This document shows positions 1-6,843 of a stretch of DNA of 42,079 nucleotides, piece by piece (the first letter of the stretch is position 1; the number at the start of each line of letters is the position of its first letter). Where the stretch lies: contig JAAYUV010000065.1 of the NCBI GenBank assembly GCA_012517475.1, forward strand, positions 1 through 42,079. The letters are read 5' to 3'. The notes below the pieces were generated by a model, which was not told the origin of the DNA, did no database searches, and saw only the letters and a program-made list of their open reading frames with translations. A program made the translations under genes and the position numbers. Source of the DNA: Peptococcaceae bacterium. GTDB lineage: Bacteria; Bacillota; Desulfitobacteriia; Desulfitobacteriales; Syntrophobotulaceae.

Positions 1-10
1 CCGTATCCAT
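1..10 (-). CDS. tnpA: TnpA-like IS200 transposase, first codons only (runs off left edge)
   Basis: An ATG at 8-10 (minus) opens Met-Asp-Thr and is cut by the window edge. An AGGAGG sequence sits about 11 nt upstream. The start is assigned from the ribosome site and from resemblance of the leader to IS200 tnpA leaders. The protein itself cannot be judged from this window. Confidence 0.5.
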
Positions 11-17
11 TTGGATT

Positions 18-78
18 ACTACCTCCTATTTTAATGCGGCTGCCAAACCTGCACTATTTTATCAAAATCGGAGGTAGT
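18..78 (-). promoter_or_regulatory. RNA hairpin sequestering the ribosome site of the left-edge gene
   Basis: Positions 64-78 and 18-32 are reverse complements at 14 of 15 positions, and the 18-32 arm contains the Shine-Dalgarno of the ATG at 10. The roughly 31-nt loop can form a small inner TGC/GCA plus GG/CC stem. In the transcript this would bury the ribosome site, as is known for IS200 tnpA mRNA, where translation is kept very low. The pairing is seen directly; the repressive effect is inferred. Confidence 0.6.
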
Positions 79-142
79 CTTTCTACTCATAGCTAAAGCT
101 CTTTGGAACCACCTGCATAGCAGGTGGTTTTCGTTAGACAAG

Positions 143-176
143 AAAGCCGGCACCCTATCTGGAAGGTGCCGGCTTT
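143..176 (-). terminator. Intrinsic terminator of the DUF1858 operon
   Basis: A perfect 12-bp stem (143-154 with 165-176) with a 10-nt loop lies 16 bp past the stop of the DUF1858 gene. Its minus-strand 3' flank is T-rich. It separates the operon from the IS element. Confidence 0.75.
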
Positions 177-191
177 AAGACTCAACTGGAT

Positions 192-386
192 TTAATTAAC
201 CGATCCTTTGTTTAATTCTTTCATTAACTGATCTACATCAATTCCATGAGCGAGGGCCCCTTGTTCAATATTCTCAAACCTTGCAGCCATGCATCCAAAA
301 CAATGCATCCCATGTTTTAATAGAATCTCAATCGCTGCCGGGTGTTTTTCAACAATTTCTGTGATGGACATGTCTTTCGTTATCAT
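192..386 (-). CDS. DUF1858 domain protein, 64 aa
   Basis: A small cytosolic protein made of one DUF1858 domain, the domain found at the N-terminus of ScdA/RIC-type and hybrid-cluster-associated proteins. The family hallmark is visible: a helix-rich start (residues 5-25) followed by a CxxC pair in the HGMHCFGC segment near residues 28-32. This pair may take part in disulfide or metal chemistry, but no function is established for stand-alone members. A good GAGGAG ribosome site precedes the ATG. It is the last gene of a three-gene minus-strand operon after a nitroreductase and a 58-aa protein, and is followed by a clear terminator. A redox-related role is inferred from the cysteines and the nitroreductase partner only. 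Confidence 0.85.
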   Translation of the reverse strand: MITKDMSITEIVEKHPAAIEILLKHGMHCFGCMAARFENIEQGALAHGIDVDQLMKELNKGSVN

Positions 387-387
387 G

Positions 388-564
388 TTATATCTCCTCG
401 TTTTTTAATAAAGTTTTTTGTCTGACAAATCTTGCGCCCATTTCAAAGGCTTTTTGACAATCTTCCGGAAAGACATCCTTGCGTCTCTTGGCCTTTGCTT
501 CCGCATTTAATCCGGATGTTTCATATTTCGAGTAATCGTCAAACTGGTACGTACCTAAGTTCAT
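388..564 (-). CDS. Small hypothetical protein, 58 aa, coupled to the nitroreductase
   Basis: A 58-codon frame starts at an ATG that overlaps the nitroreductase stop codon by one base (TAATG) and ends one base before the ATG of the DUF1858 gene. Such tight packing on both sides is hard to explain unless it is translated, and it fills an otherwise empty 177-bp gap between two co-directional genes. The product begins MNLGTYQFDDY, is charged, has a Lys/Arg-rich middle (residues 24-29) and one cysteine in a FPEDCQKAFEMGARF segment, with no membrane segment. There is no good ribosome site of its own, so translational coupling is likely. I do not recognise the family. Confidence 0.6.
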   Translation of the reverse strand: MNLGTYQFDDYSKYETSGLNAEAKAKRRKDVFPEDCQKAFEMGARFVRQKTLLKNEEI

Positions 565-1118
565 TACCGGATGTAGTTCACAACATCCGGTTTTCTTTTT
601 GGAGCAACCGGCTCCTTGCCTTTTACCTTATATCCGAAAGACACTCCGTAATAGGGTTCATACCCATCGGGAATTTCCAATTCTTTTCTGTTTTGTTCTT
701 CTTCAAAGTAGAATCTTACCAAACCCAGCCAAACTGACCCAATGTCCAGACTCTCAGCGGCTAACAGCATGTTCTGTATGGCGGCGGCGCAATCTGCGCT
801 CCAGGCGATGGAGTCGGACTTGCCGGAGACAATAACTAAGGTCGGGGCATTGTATGTTACCTGGAAGGAGGGATTAGATCCCATTTTACGAATCCATTCT
901 ACCTCGGACTGTGCCATCCTGACTCTTACTGTCTCATTGATATGCTGCAATAAGCTTGGGTTCTGAATAATTGTAAAATGCCAGGATTGTTGGTTATGGG
1001 CACTGGGAGCATAAGTTCCGGCTTCAATGATCAAATCCAGACTTTCCTGGCTAATTTGTTCAGGACTGTAATGCCTGACACTTCTCCTGCTTTTGATTGT
1101 TTTTAAAACTTCATTCAT
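564..1118 (-). CDS. Nitroreductase-family FMN oxidoreductase, 184 aa
   Basis: An NAD(P)H:FMN-dependent reductase of the nitroreductase fold. The N-terminal IKSRRSVRHYSPEQIS segment (residues about 8-23) is the typical phosphate/FMN-binding start, APSAHNQQSW (residues about 36-45) is the conserved FMN-ribityl segment, and the C-terminal GVSFGYKVKGK segment is also typical. Length is normal for a one-domain member. I chose the ATG at 1118 because AGGGGA lies just upstream; the longer TTG start at 1148 has no ribosome site and adds ten atypical residues. It heads a three-gene operon, divergent from an ArsR-type regulator, with a palindrome in the shared promoter region that suggests repression. 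The physiological substrate is unknown. Confidence 0.88.
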   Translation of the reverse strand: MNEVLKTIKSRRSVRHYSPEQISQESLDLIIEAGTYAPSAHNQQSWHFTIIQNPSLLQHINETVRVRMAQSEVEWIRKMGSNPSFQVTYNAPTLVIVSGKSDSIAWSADCAAAIQNMLLAAESLDIGSVWLGLVRFYFEEEQNRKELEIPDGYEPYYGVSFGYKVKGKEPVAPKRKPDVVNYIR

Positions 1119-1146
1119 AGGCCATCCCCTTATATATAAAAAGTTC

Positions 1147-1172
1147 AATAGTTCAAATACAATTGAACTATT
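1147..1172. promoter_or_regulatory. Palindromic operator between nitroreductase and ArsR-type regulator
   Basis: AATAGTTCAA and TTGAACTATT form perfect 10-bp arms around a 6-bp spacer in the divergent intergenic region, with a third half-site (TTGAACTT on the minus strand) beside it at 1141-1147. It lies 29 bp upstream of the nitroreductase ATG and 100 bp upstream of the regulator. A TATAAT box at 1195-1200 could serve the regulator. The symmetry and position fit an ArsR-family operator repressing the nitroreductase operon. Confidence 0.6.
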
Positions 1173-1271
1173 CCTAATGTATCATAGGATATGATATAAT
1201 TCAAGAGAAATTTATAAATTTGTGAATTACACCTTTCGTAAAAGATAACAACTAAAGAAGGAGGAAAAACG

Positions 1272-1565
1272 TTGCGACAGTTATTTCACCCTACAACAGA
1301 TCAATTCAATTTATCCACAATTTTAAATGCTCTTGGAGATCCGACCAGGCTTCAAATTATAAAAAACCTTGCCGACAAGAGTGAAAAAACCTGTGCATGC
1401 TGCAATGTGGATTTGCCTAAGTCTGCCTTGTCCCATCATTTTAAGGTATTGCGGGAAGCAGGTTTAATTAATGTTCGGATTGAAGGGAAACAGCGTTTTT
1501 TATCCATCCGGTACGAAGAATTGGAAGAAAAATTCCCGGGTTTATTGCAGGTTATTCTCAGATGA
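1272..1565 (+). CDS. ArsR-family winged-helix regulator, 97 aa
   Basis: A compact winged-helix repressor. The recognition region SALSHHFKVLREAGLI (residues 51-66) is the classic ArsR-family helix, followed by a basic wing (RIEGKQRFLSIR). Three cysteines at residues 41, 43 and 44 sit just before the helix-turn-helix, near where ArsR/SmtB members bind thiophilic metals, but no canonical CVC motif is present, so metal sensing is only possible, not shown. Start is TTG at 1272, chosen for an AAGGAGG site 8 nt upstream. It is divergent from the nitroreductase operon and overlaps the convergent M24 gene by 8 bp. Nitroreductase control is the likely job. Confidence 0.85.
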   Translation: MRQLFHPTTDQFNLSTILNALGDPTRLQIIKNLADKSEKTCACCNVDLPKSALSHHFKVLREAGLINVRIEGKQRFLSIRYEELEEKFPGLLQVILR

Positions 1566-2748
1566 CAATAATATTTCTTCCCCCGCCTGTTATGCATCTT
1601 CCTCCTCCGGATGCCACGATATAAGTATCTTCCACCCCGACCATGCCCACATGCTCAATTCCTTTTTTAGGTTCCAGGGAAATGACCATATTTTCTTCTA
1701 TGGCTGAAGTAAAACCATTTGCGATCACGGGAAATTCATCAACATGAAGTCCGACACCGTGACCTAAAAATTTAACCTGTCTCTCTTTAAATCCCATGAA
1801 ATTTCGTTTAAAATTCTCATCAAGACTGTTTATGATGAAAGAATATATATCGGACGGAATGGCACCTGGCTTTAGGAGTTCTGCCGTACGGGATTGCACA
1901 TCGATACATCCTTGATGTGCTTTTTTCATTTCTTCTGTCGGGCTGCCGCCAAAAACATAAACTTGTGTTTTATCGCTATGGTAACCATACATGCCGAAGG
2001 CAATATCCACAAAAACCAAGTCGCCTTTTTTAAGCTTTCTGTCGCGGCTGCCCAGCAGTGGAACACCCGGATACAATCCGCGTGCGCCGCCGGGACCGTC
2101 AAAACTTGTTGGGTAAAGAGAGTTTTCCCCAAAACCAATCTGACCGACAACGATTTCCGACTGGAACATGGCAAAACGGCAAAGTCCCTGGTGTCCCTGT
2201 TTAACCATTTCAGCAAATAGTTCAGCTGCAAAGTCAGCTTCGCTTATACCTTCCTTAAGAAGTGAAGGGACAATATCCATCAGGATTTTATCATGATTTT
2301 GGCCGGAGCATTCTAAACATTCCAATTCATAAGGGGTTTTTACAGCCCTAACAGAAAGAATAACCTTATCCAAAGAATTGATTGTTTTAAGGTTTAAGTG
2401 TCTTTTTAACCGGTCAATTAAGCCTAATGTTACGACTTCTGTTTCCAGAAAAGTATTTCCGAAGTCCGGACCAACGATGGCAGCTACATCCCGATAGCTT
2501 TCCATGGGATAAATCTCTTTCAAAGGTGATTCCGATTCAGCGCGTTCAAAACTCCGGCGTACAAAATAATACAGTTCCCTGTTCCGTTTGATGACTAACA
2601 GCCCATCCTGCATGGTGCCTGTAAAGTAATACTGGTTTACCTTACTTACAATCAAGGCCGTATCCCACTCGGGATAGGTGTCATCCATTGCGGAACAAAA
2701 CCGTATGCACCTTTTATCTAATTCATTTATTGTAAGATCCTGAAGCAT
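1558..2748 (-). CDS. M24-family metallopeptidase (Xaa-Pro peptidase-like), 396 aa
   Basis: A pita-bread-fold metalloprotein of the M24 family. Residues 1-140 form the N-terminal creatinase/prolidase-like domain and 145-396 the catalytic domain. All five expected metal ligands can be placed: D248 and D259 (FVDIAFGMYGYHSD), H330 (GHGVGLH), E359 (ISLEPK) and E373 (GVEDTY), so a dinuclear metal centre and Xaa-Pro dipeptidase or related hydrolase activity are expected; substrate is not predictable. The start at 2748 is preceded by GGAGG; the longer frame to 2775 would place that site inside the gene. It is followed tail-to-tail by the ArsR gene and lies 49 bp after the GATase stop, so the two may be co-transcribed. 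Confidence 0.85.
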   Translation of the reverse strand: MLQDLTINELDKRCIRFCSAMDDTYPEWDTALIVSKVNQYYFTGTMQDGLLVIKRNRELYYFVRRSFERAESESPLKEIYPMESYRDVAAIVGPDFGNTFLETEVVTLGLIDRLKRHLNLKTINSLDKVILSVRAVKTPYELECLECSGQNHDKILMDIVPSLLKEGISEADFAAELFAEMVKQGHQGLCRFAMFQSEIVVGQIGFGENSLYPTSFDGPGGARGLYPGVPLLGSRDRKLKKGDLVFVDIAFGMYGYHSDKTQVYVFGGSPTEEMKKAHQGCIDVQSRTAELLKPGAIPSDIYSFIINSLDENFKRNFMGFKERQVKFLGHGVGLHVDEFPVIANGFTSAIEENMVISLEPKKGIEHVGMVGVEDTYIVASGGGRCITGGGRNIIVI

Positions 2749-2797
2749 GTTTAAACCTCCGTATGTCATATTCAAAGTTTAATTATTTTTGAATAGT

Positions 2798-3517
2798 TTA
2801 GTCGGCCAGGTTGGAAATTTGAATAAATCTTTTTAACAGAATTCCGCCGTAAGGATTTTCCTGTACTGTTCCGGCCAGTTTTTCCGGGTCGACCCCTTCT
2901 TTTCTCAAGTTCTCTTCCTCATGACGGATATATGCCAGGGTGATATCGGCGGTAAACTCGGGATGAAACTGGACTCCCCATATGCGCTTTTGGATACAAA
3001 AAGAATGATGTTTTTCGAAATTATTCTTAGCCAAGAGTTGACTGTTCTCCGGTAATGTTGTTGCTGTCTGGGCATGAGCTACATGACCTAAAAAGCTGCG
3101 GGGAAGAACGCCTAAAAGTTCATCGGATACCCCTTGATATGTCAGTTCGATCGTTACGGTACCGAGTTCCTCCCCTTGGGGATGGTAATCTACGACCCCA
3201 CCAAAGGTATGGGCTAAAAGCTGGTGTCCGTAGCAGATCCCAAGTATCGGGACTGGCTTATCCATATCTTGTTTTAACCAATGTGAAAGACGAACACTCC
3301 AGGAATCAAAATCTGTAACCATTGCATCCGATCCCGTGATCATGATTGCGGAAATATTCCTTAAATCGGGTAAAGATTCATTTTGAAACACGGATGAAAC
3401 AATTACTTTTTTAGGATGAATTTCGATTTGATCCATAATAAAATCTTCGAAATCCCCATGTTCTTTGAAAATTGCAGAAGGGGTTGTACCGGTCTTTATA
3501 ATCAAAAGCTTTTTCAT
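2798..3517 (-). CDS. Class I glutamine amidotransferase-like protein, 239 aa
   Basis: A stand-alone GATase class I domain of the GMP-synthase-like type. The nucleophile C95 lies in the elbow GICYGHQLL, and H185 and E187 in GVQFHPEF complete the catalytic triad, so it should be able to release ammonia from glutamine or hydrolyse gamma-glutamyl bonds. No synthetase domain is fused or adjacent, as is common for free-standing members, some of which act on gamma-glutamyl compounds. The ATG at 3517 is preceded by GAGGAAGAG; the longer open frame to 3580 has no ribosome site. Neighbour on the same strand: the M24 peptidase-like gene. A joint role in peptide or gamma-glutamyl catabolism is only a guess. 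Confidence 0.83.
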   Translation of the reverse strand: MKKLLIIKTGTTPSAIFKEHGDFEDFIMDQIEIHPKKVIVSSVFQNESLPDLRNISAIMITGSDAMVTDFDSWSVRLSHWLKQDMDKPVPILGICYGHQLLAHTFGGVVDYHPQGEELGTVTIELTYQGVSDELLGVLPRSFLGHVAHAQTATTLPENSQLLAKNNFEKHHSFCIQKRIWGVQFHPEFTADITLAYIRHEEENLRKEGVDPEKLAGTVQENPYGGILLKRFIQISNLAD

Positions 3518-3580
3518 AGGCTCTTCCTCTTTTTGTTGATCTATATCACAATAAAATAGAGTATAGCATAAAAACAACAA

Positions 3581-3603
3581 AACGGCAGTAAGTTACTACC
3601 GTT
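3581..3603 (-). terminator. Probable terminator downstream of the glyoxalase gene
   Basis: Arms 3581-3591 and 3593-3603 pair at 10 of 11 positions; on the minus strand the hairpin is followed by a T-rich run. It lies between the glyoxalase stop and the GATase start. Confidence 0.5.
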
Positions 3604-3634
3604 TAAAAGATATAGCAAAGCTGTAATCCTGCCG

Positions 3635-3699
3635 AAAAGGAGCTATCCATTACGGTGACTTTGCCCATATTATTTAGATCTACGAATCAGTCTACTAGT
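3635..3699. repeat. Copy A of a small inverted-repeat element (one end missing)
   Basis: The stretch ends in TACGAATCAGTCTACTAG, preceded by a TGACTTTGC-type segment and a CCATTACGG segment. The same modules occur in copy B at 4877-4984. Copy A has the right-hand end but no recognisable left terminal repeat, and its CCATTACGG core is inverted relative to copy B. It lies directly downstream of the glyoxalase stop. A decayed MITE-like or intergenic repeat is the likeliest reading. Confidence 0.6.
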
Positions 3700-3704
3700 T
3701 TTGA

Positions 3705-4073
3705 TTATTTTGCAGGAAGGATTTCCAGCCAGTAGTTATCCGGATCGGTAATAAAATAAATGCCCATGGCTTTATTTTCATAACAAATACAACCCATTTG
3801 TTTATGCTTCTGATATGCAGCATCAAAATCATCTACGGTAAAGGCAAGGTGAAATTCGTTTTCCCCTAAATTATAAGGCTCTTTTCTGTCTTTCAGCCAG
3901 GTAAGTTCCAAAGAGTGGCGGGTAGAGCCGTCTCCCAGATAAACCAGGATAAATTCCCCGTTTTCCTGAACATATCTTTTTACTTCAACAAGTCCCAGCG
4001 CCTCTTGATAAAAATCAAGGCTTTTCTCCAAGTCCAAAACATTAAAGTTATTATGCGCAAAATTGAATTTCAT
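3705..4073 (-). CDS. Glyoxalase I-like VOC-fold protein, 122 aa
   Basis: A one-domain vicinal-oxygen-chelate protein resembling lactoylglutathione lyase (GloA). The start MKFNFAHNNFNVLDLEKSL is typical of GloA-like proteins; HNN near residue 7-9, the glutamate of LELTW near residue 57, His in NEFHLAF near 77 and the C-terminal DPDNYWLEI match the positions where metal ligands lie in the family. An organism of this type may use another thiol than glutathione, so the actual substrate is open. I start at 4073, 9 nt after an AGGGG site; the ATG at 4082 directly abuts that site. It stands alone between two intergenic repeats and a divergent MBL gene. Confidence 0.85.
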   Translation of the reverse strand: MKFNFAHNNFNVLDLEKSLDFYQEALGLVEVKRYVQENGEFILVYLGDGSTRHSLELTWLKDRKEPYNLGENEFHLAFTVDDFDAAYQKHKQMGCICYENKAMGIYFITDPDNYWLEILPAK

Positions 4074-4179
4074 AGATTTCATCCCCTTTCTATTACTTAA
4101 AACTCTTAGGTTTTTTTGATATATTTATTTAAGATTCCTAAACTTATATAAGGGATTAGAATTCTGTGGAGGGATACAA

Positions 4180-4872
4180 ATGAACAAGCAGGACATTAAG
4201 ATTCAATATATTTATCACAGCGGGTTTCGGATCGAAACGGAAAAGCATATCTTCATCTTCGATTATTTTCAGGGTCAGGTTGTATTAGGCGATAAACAAA
4301 CGATTGTTTTTTCCTCCCATAGTCATCCTGATCATTATAATCCTGTCATATTCTCCTGGCAGAATGACAAGCCGGATATTCATTATGTGTTGAGTCATGA
4401 GATCAGCTCCGTACCAAAAGGTGTAAATGTCAGCTTCCTTTCCCCGTATGAAGAAATAGTAATTGGTGATGTGTATATAAAAGCTTTTGGCTCTACGGAC
4501 CTAGGGGTGTCTTTCCTGGTCCGATGCCATGGGTTAAGTCTTTTCCACGCCGGAGATCTGAACTGGTGGTACTGGTGGAGGGATATCCCGGAGGAAATTA
4601 CCAAAGCGGAACTCTTATTTAAGGAAGAAATAGCCAAGATGAAAGGTCAAAAGATAGATATTGCCTTCTTCCCTGTCGATCAAAGATTGGAACATCATTA
4701 TTGTACAGGGGCTGATTACTTCATTCAAGAAATAGGTCCTCAATATTTGGTCCCGATGCACTTTGGGGATGATTTAACTACGCCCGTTACTTATGCTGAA
4801 AAAATGAAGGATAGCCCTACCAAGGTCATCAAAATCACAGAGGAAGAACAAGAGATTCTGTTATCGGTATAG
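4180..4872 (+). CDS. MBL-fold metallohydrolase (UlaG-like), 230 aa
   Basis: A metallo-beta-lactamase-fold hydrolase. The metal-binding motif HxHxDH is clear (H47, H49, D51, H52 in SSHSHPDHYNP), with H123 and D126 (FHAGDLNWW) and H194 (VPMHFGDD) completing a dinuclear site. The overall short form and Trp-rich NWWYWW segment resemble UlaG-like proteins, whose substrates range from lactones to phosphodiesters; none can be assigned. A GGAGG site precedes the ATG. It is divergent from the glyoxalase gene and convergent with the MFS exporter, with repeat copy B between them. Confidence 0.83.
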   Translation: MNKQDIKIQYIYHSGFRIETEKHIFIFDYFQGQVVLGDKQTIVFSSHSHPDHYNPVIFSWQNDKPDIHYVLSHEISSVPKGVNVSFLSPYEEIVIGDVYIKAFGSTDLGVSFLVRCHGLSLFHAGDLNWWYWWRDIPEEITKAELLFKEEIAKMKGQKIDIAFFPVDQRLEHHYCTGADYFIQEIGPQYLVPMHFGDDLTTPVTYAEKMKDSPTKVIKITEEEQEILLSV

Positions 4873-4876
4873 AACT

Positions 4877-4984
4877 AGTAGACTGATTTGTAAATTCCGC
4901 TAAAACAGGGATTAGCCATCGTAATGGATGACCGGCGTCAAGATGACTTTGCTCCATATAATTAAATTTACGAATCAGTCTACT
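4877..4984. repeat. Copy B of the inverted-repeat element, complete, about 108 bp
   Basis: Left end 4877-4896 and right end 4965-4984 are 20-bp inverted repeats with one mismatch; the core contains CGTAATGG and a TGACTTTGCTCC segment shared with copy A. The two ends could pair into one long stem, so a transcript from either side would fold strongly. It fills the gap between the convergent MBL and MFS genes. I see no ORF in it. MITE-like insertion or a palindromic intergenic element acting as a bidirectional terminator are both possible. Confidence 0.7.
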
Positions 4985-4991
4985 TGGATAT

Positions 4992-6413
4992 TTATTGTTC
5001 GGGGTGTGGACTGTCACTTTTAGAGTAGCTTTTCCGATTCAGGGAAATGAAAGCGGCAAATATGGCAATAGCCATTGCTACAAGCATCACCGTATGATAA
5101 GCAAACATGAATGCTGCCGTTTGACCGGGTTGCGGGGCAGTCTCACCGCCTAAAGCTTCAAACAAAGACACCGAAAAGGCAATCCCTGTTATCATTCCGA
5201 CATTTCTTACCAGGCTGTTAATCCCGCCGGCAACGCCCAGTTTTTGACGTGGCACAGAGCTCATGACACTGCTGTTATTTGGGGACTGGAACATCCCTGA
5301 TCCCAAACCCATAAGCAGAGAGCCGGGTATTACTTGATAGAATTGGGTTGAAGGAGTAAGTGTGGAAAAATAGAATAGTCCTAAGGCTATGATTCCCAGA
5401 CCTGTTGTTGTAAGAATCATAGGACCGAATTTATCGGAGGCGTTTCCGCTCAGCGGTGCCACGATTGCCATGGTAATAGGAAAAACAGTCATCAGTAAAC
5501 CGACCTGTGAAGGGGTATACAAGAGAATCTGCTGAAGATAAAAAGGAAGAAGCATGGTATTCGCAAACATGGCAACAAAACACAGCCAGCCGGATAAGTT
5601 ACCAATGAGGAAAGGACGGCTTCGAAACATGGAAAAATCAATCATAGGATGTTGAACTCTGCGTTCAACAACCGCAAAGACTGTAAGAAGTATTAATCCG
5701 AGAATGATGCTGGTAATGATCGGAAAGCTTGACCAGCCCCAATCTTCACCGTTGTTAATCCCTAGGAGCAAGCTGATCATTCCTGAACTGAATAAGATGG
5801 CTCCTGCAAAATCAAAATCTTCTTTTTCTTTTTTGGGTTTATCTATAGGGAGAATAAGCCTGGCCATAACAAATCCTATTAAACCTATTGGTAAGTTAAT
5901 GAAAAAAATAAAGTGCCAGCTTGACAATCCAATCAGAATTCCTCCCAAAGCCGGACCTGTCAAACTCCCTAAAGCAACAACGGTCCCGGTCAGTCCGAGT
6001 GCCCTTCCCCGTTCCTGCGGCGGAAATACTGCCGTGACGATAGCAACTCCGTTAGACATTAACATCGACGCGCCAACCGCCTGCAAAACTCTCATTCCAA
6101 TTAAAAACCCAAGACTTTGTGCCAGACCGCAAAGAATCGATCCCAGCGTAAATACTAAAAAACCCAAAGAATAAATCTTTTTACGCCCCAGTAGATCCGC
6201 AATCCGGCCAAAAACCGGCAATAGGCTCGAAATGGTTAAAAGATAAGCGGTAACAACCCATTGTAAACTCGAAAGATTGGAATAAAGCTGTTTGGATATT
6301 GTGGGCAAAGCTACATTCACGATGCTGCTGTCTAAGGTTGCCATAAAAGTACCTATTGAAACAGTGGCTAAAACATACCAACGATAATTATTCGTTTGAG
6401 TAATATTATTCAA
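4992..6413 (-). CDS. DHA2-type MFS multidrug exporter (EmrB/QacA-like), 473 aa
   Basis: A proton-coupled drug exporter of the 14-TM DHA2 family. The TM1 segment TFMATLDSSIVNVALPTI (residues about 18-35) is the family motif D1, GRIADLLGRKK (about 70-80) is the loop 2-3 motif A, and LTGPALGGIL (about 151-160) is the antiporter motif C. Length and hydrophobic profile fit 14 helices. The start codon lies within the end of the upstream marR-type gene (8-bp overlap), so the two are one operon and translation is probably coupled. Regulation by that MarR protein in response to a toxic compound is the normal arrangement. Substrate unknown. Confidence 0.9.
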   Translation of the reverse strand: MNNITQTNNYRWYVLATVSIGTFMATLDSSIVNVALPTISKQLYSNLSSLQWVVTAYLLTISSLLPVFGRIADLLGRKKIYSLGFLVFTLGSILCGLAQSLGFLIGMRVLQAVGASMLMSNGVAIVTAVFPPQERGRALGLTGTVVALGSLTGPALGGILIGLSSWHFIFFINLPIGLIGFVMARLILPIDKPKKEKEDFDFAGAILFSSGMISLLLGINNGEDWGWSSFPIITSIILGLILLTVFAVVERRVQHPMIDFSMFRSRPFLIGNLSGWLCFVAMFANTMLLPFYLQQILLYTPSQVGLLMTVFPITMAIVAPLSGNASDKFGPMILTTTGLGIIALGLFYFSTLTPSTQFYQVIPGSLLMGLGSGMFQSPNNSSVMSSVPRQKLGVAGGINSLVRNVGMITGIAFSVSLFEALGGETAPQPGQTAAFMFAYHTVMLVAMAIAIFAAFISLNRKSYSKSDSPHPEQ

Positions 6414-6843
6414 CCTTGTTTTCCTCCCCGGTTGTGTTAAAAATTTTGTTTAATAATTTCTTTAAAAGTTCTTGTTCCTCTGGGGAAATGTTTTTAAAAG
6501 AACTTATCATGGTTTTACGGGCTATCTCGTTTAAAGGCCTTTTCAGATCCCAGCCTTCGGGTGTTAAATTAATCAAAAATGCCCGTCGATCTTCTATGTC
6601 GATCTCGCGTTTCAGCAACCCTCGTTTTTCTAATTTATCCAGAATGCGAGTGATCGTCGGCTGATCTTTCAGGCTTTTTTCCGAAAGAGCTTTTTGAGAA
6701 ATACCGTCTTCTTCCCAAAGCCTGTTGAGAATTGCCCACTGTTCCACTGTAACGTGATAGGGTTTTATTGCATTATTCAGGTTGCTTTTGAGTTTGGCAT
6801 TAGTTCTCCCAATTAAAAATCCCAGTGAATCTTCAAAGCTCAT
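6406..6843 (-). CDS. MarR-family regulator, 145 aa
   Basis: A winged-helix dimeric repressor. The core reads SQKALSEKSLKDQPTITRILDKLEKRGLLKREIDIEDRRAFLINLTPEG (residues about 49-97), with the DxR wing motif typical of MarR. It overlaps the MFS exporter by 8 bp and presumably controls the two-gene operon. AT-rich sequence upstream (6845-6900) contains an ATAA/TTAT-type inverted motif near 6859-6872 that may be its operator, but the symmetry is weak. Confidence 0.9.
   Translation of the reverse strand: MSFEDSLGFLIGRTNAKLKSNLNNAIKPYHVTVEQWAILNRLWEEDGISQKALSEKSLKDQPTITRILDKLEKRGLLKREIDIEDRRAFLINLTPEGWDLKRPLNEIARKTMISSFKNISPEEQELLKKLLNKIFNTTGEENKVE

Larger units (their letters stand above)
1..134 (-). 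mobile_element. Left end of an IS200/IS605-family element (partial)
   Basis: Read on the minus strand, this stretch holds a perfect hairpin (10-bp arms 107-116 and 120-129, 3-nt loop), then a leader with a 15-nt inverted repeat (18-32 against 64-78, 14/15 paired) and a strong AGGAGG ribosome site just before an ATG at position 10 that opens with Met-Asp-Thr. A subterminal hairpin, a transposase leader whose ribosome site lies in a stem, and an MDT start agree with what I remember of clostridial IS200-type elements carrying a Y1 (HUH) TnpA transposase. Only three codons are visible, so the assignment rests on the leader. The outer boundary near 131-142 is an estimate; such elements have no terminal inverted repeats to mark it. 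Confidence 0.62.

Noticed and set aside
1-96. Plus-strand open frame from the left edge to a TAA at 94-96
   Set aside because: The region is explained better as the minus-strand leader of an IS200-type transposase; the frame has no recognisable protein and lies across the inverted repeat.
4877-4984. Repeat copy B as a small regulatory RNA gene
   Set aside because: The near-perfect terminal inverted repeats and second decayed copy fit a repeat element better; no promoter is visible.
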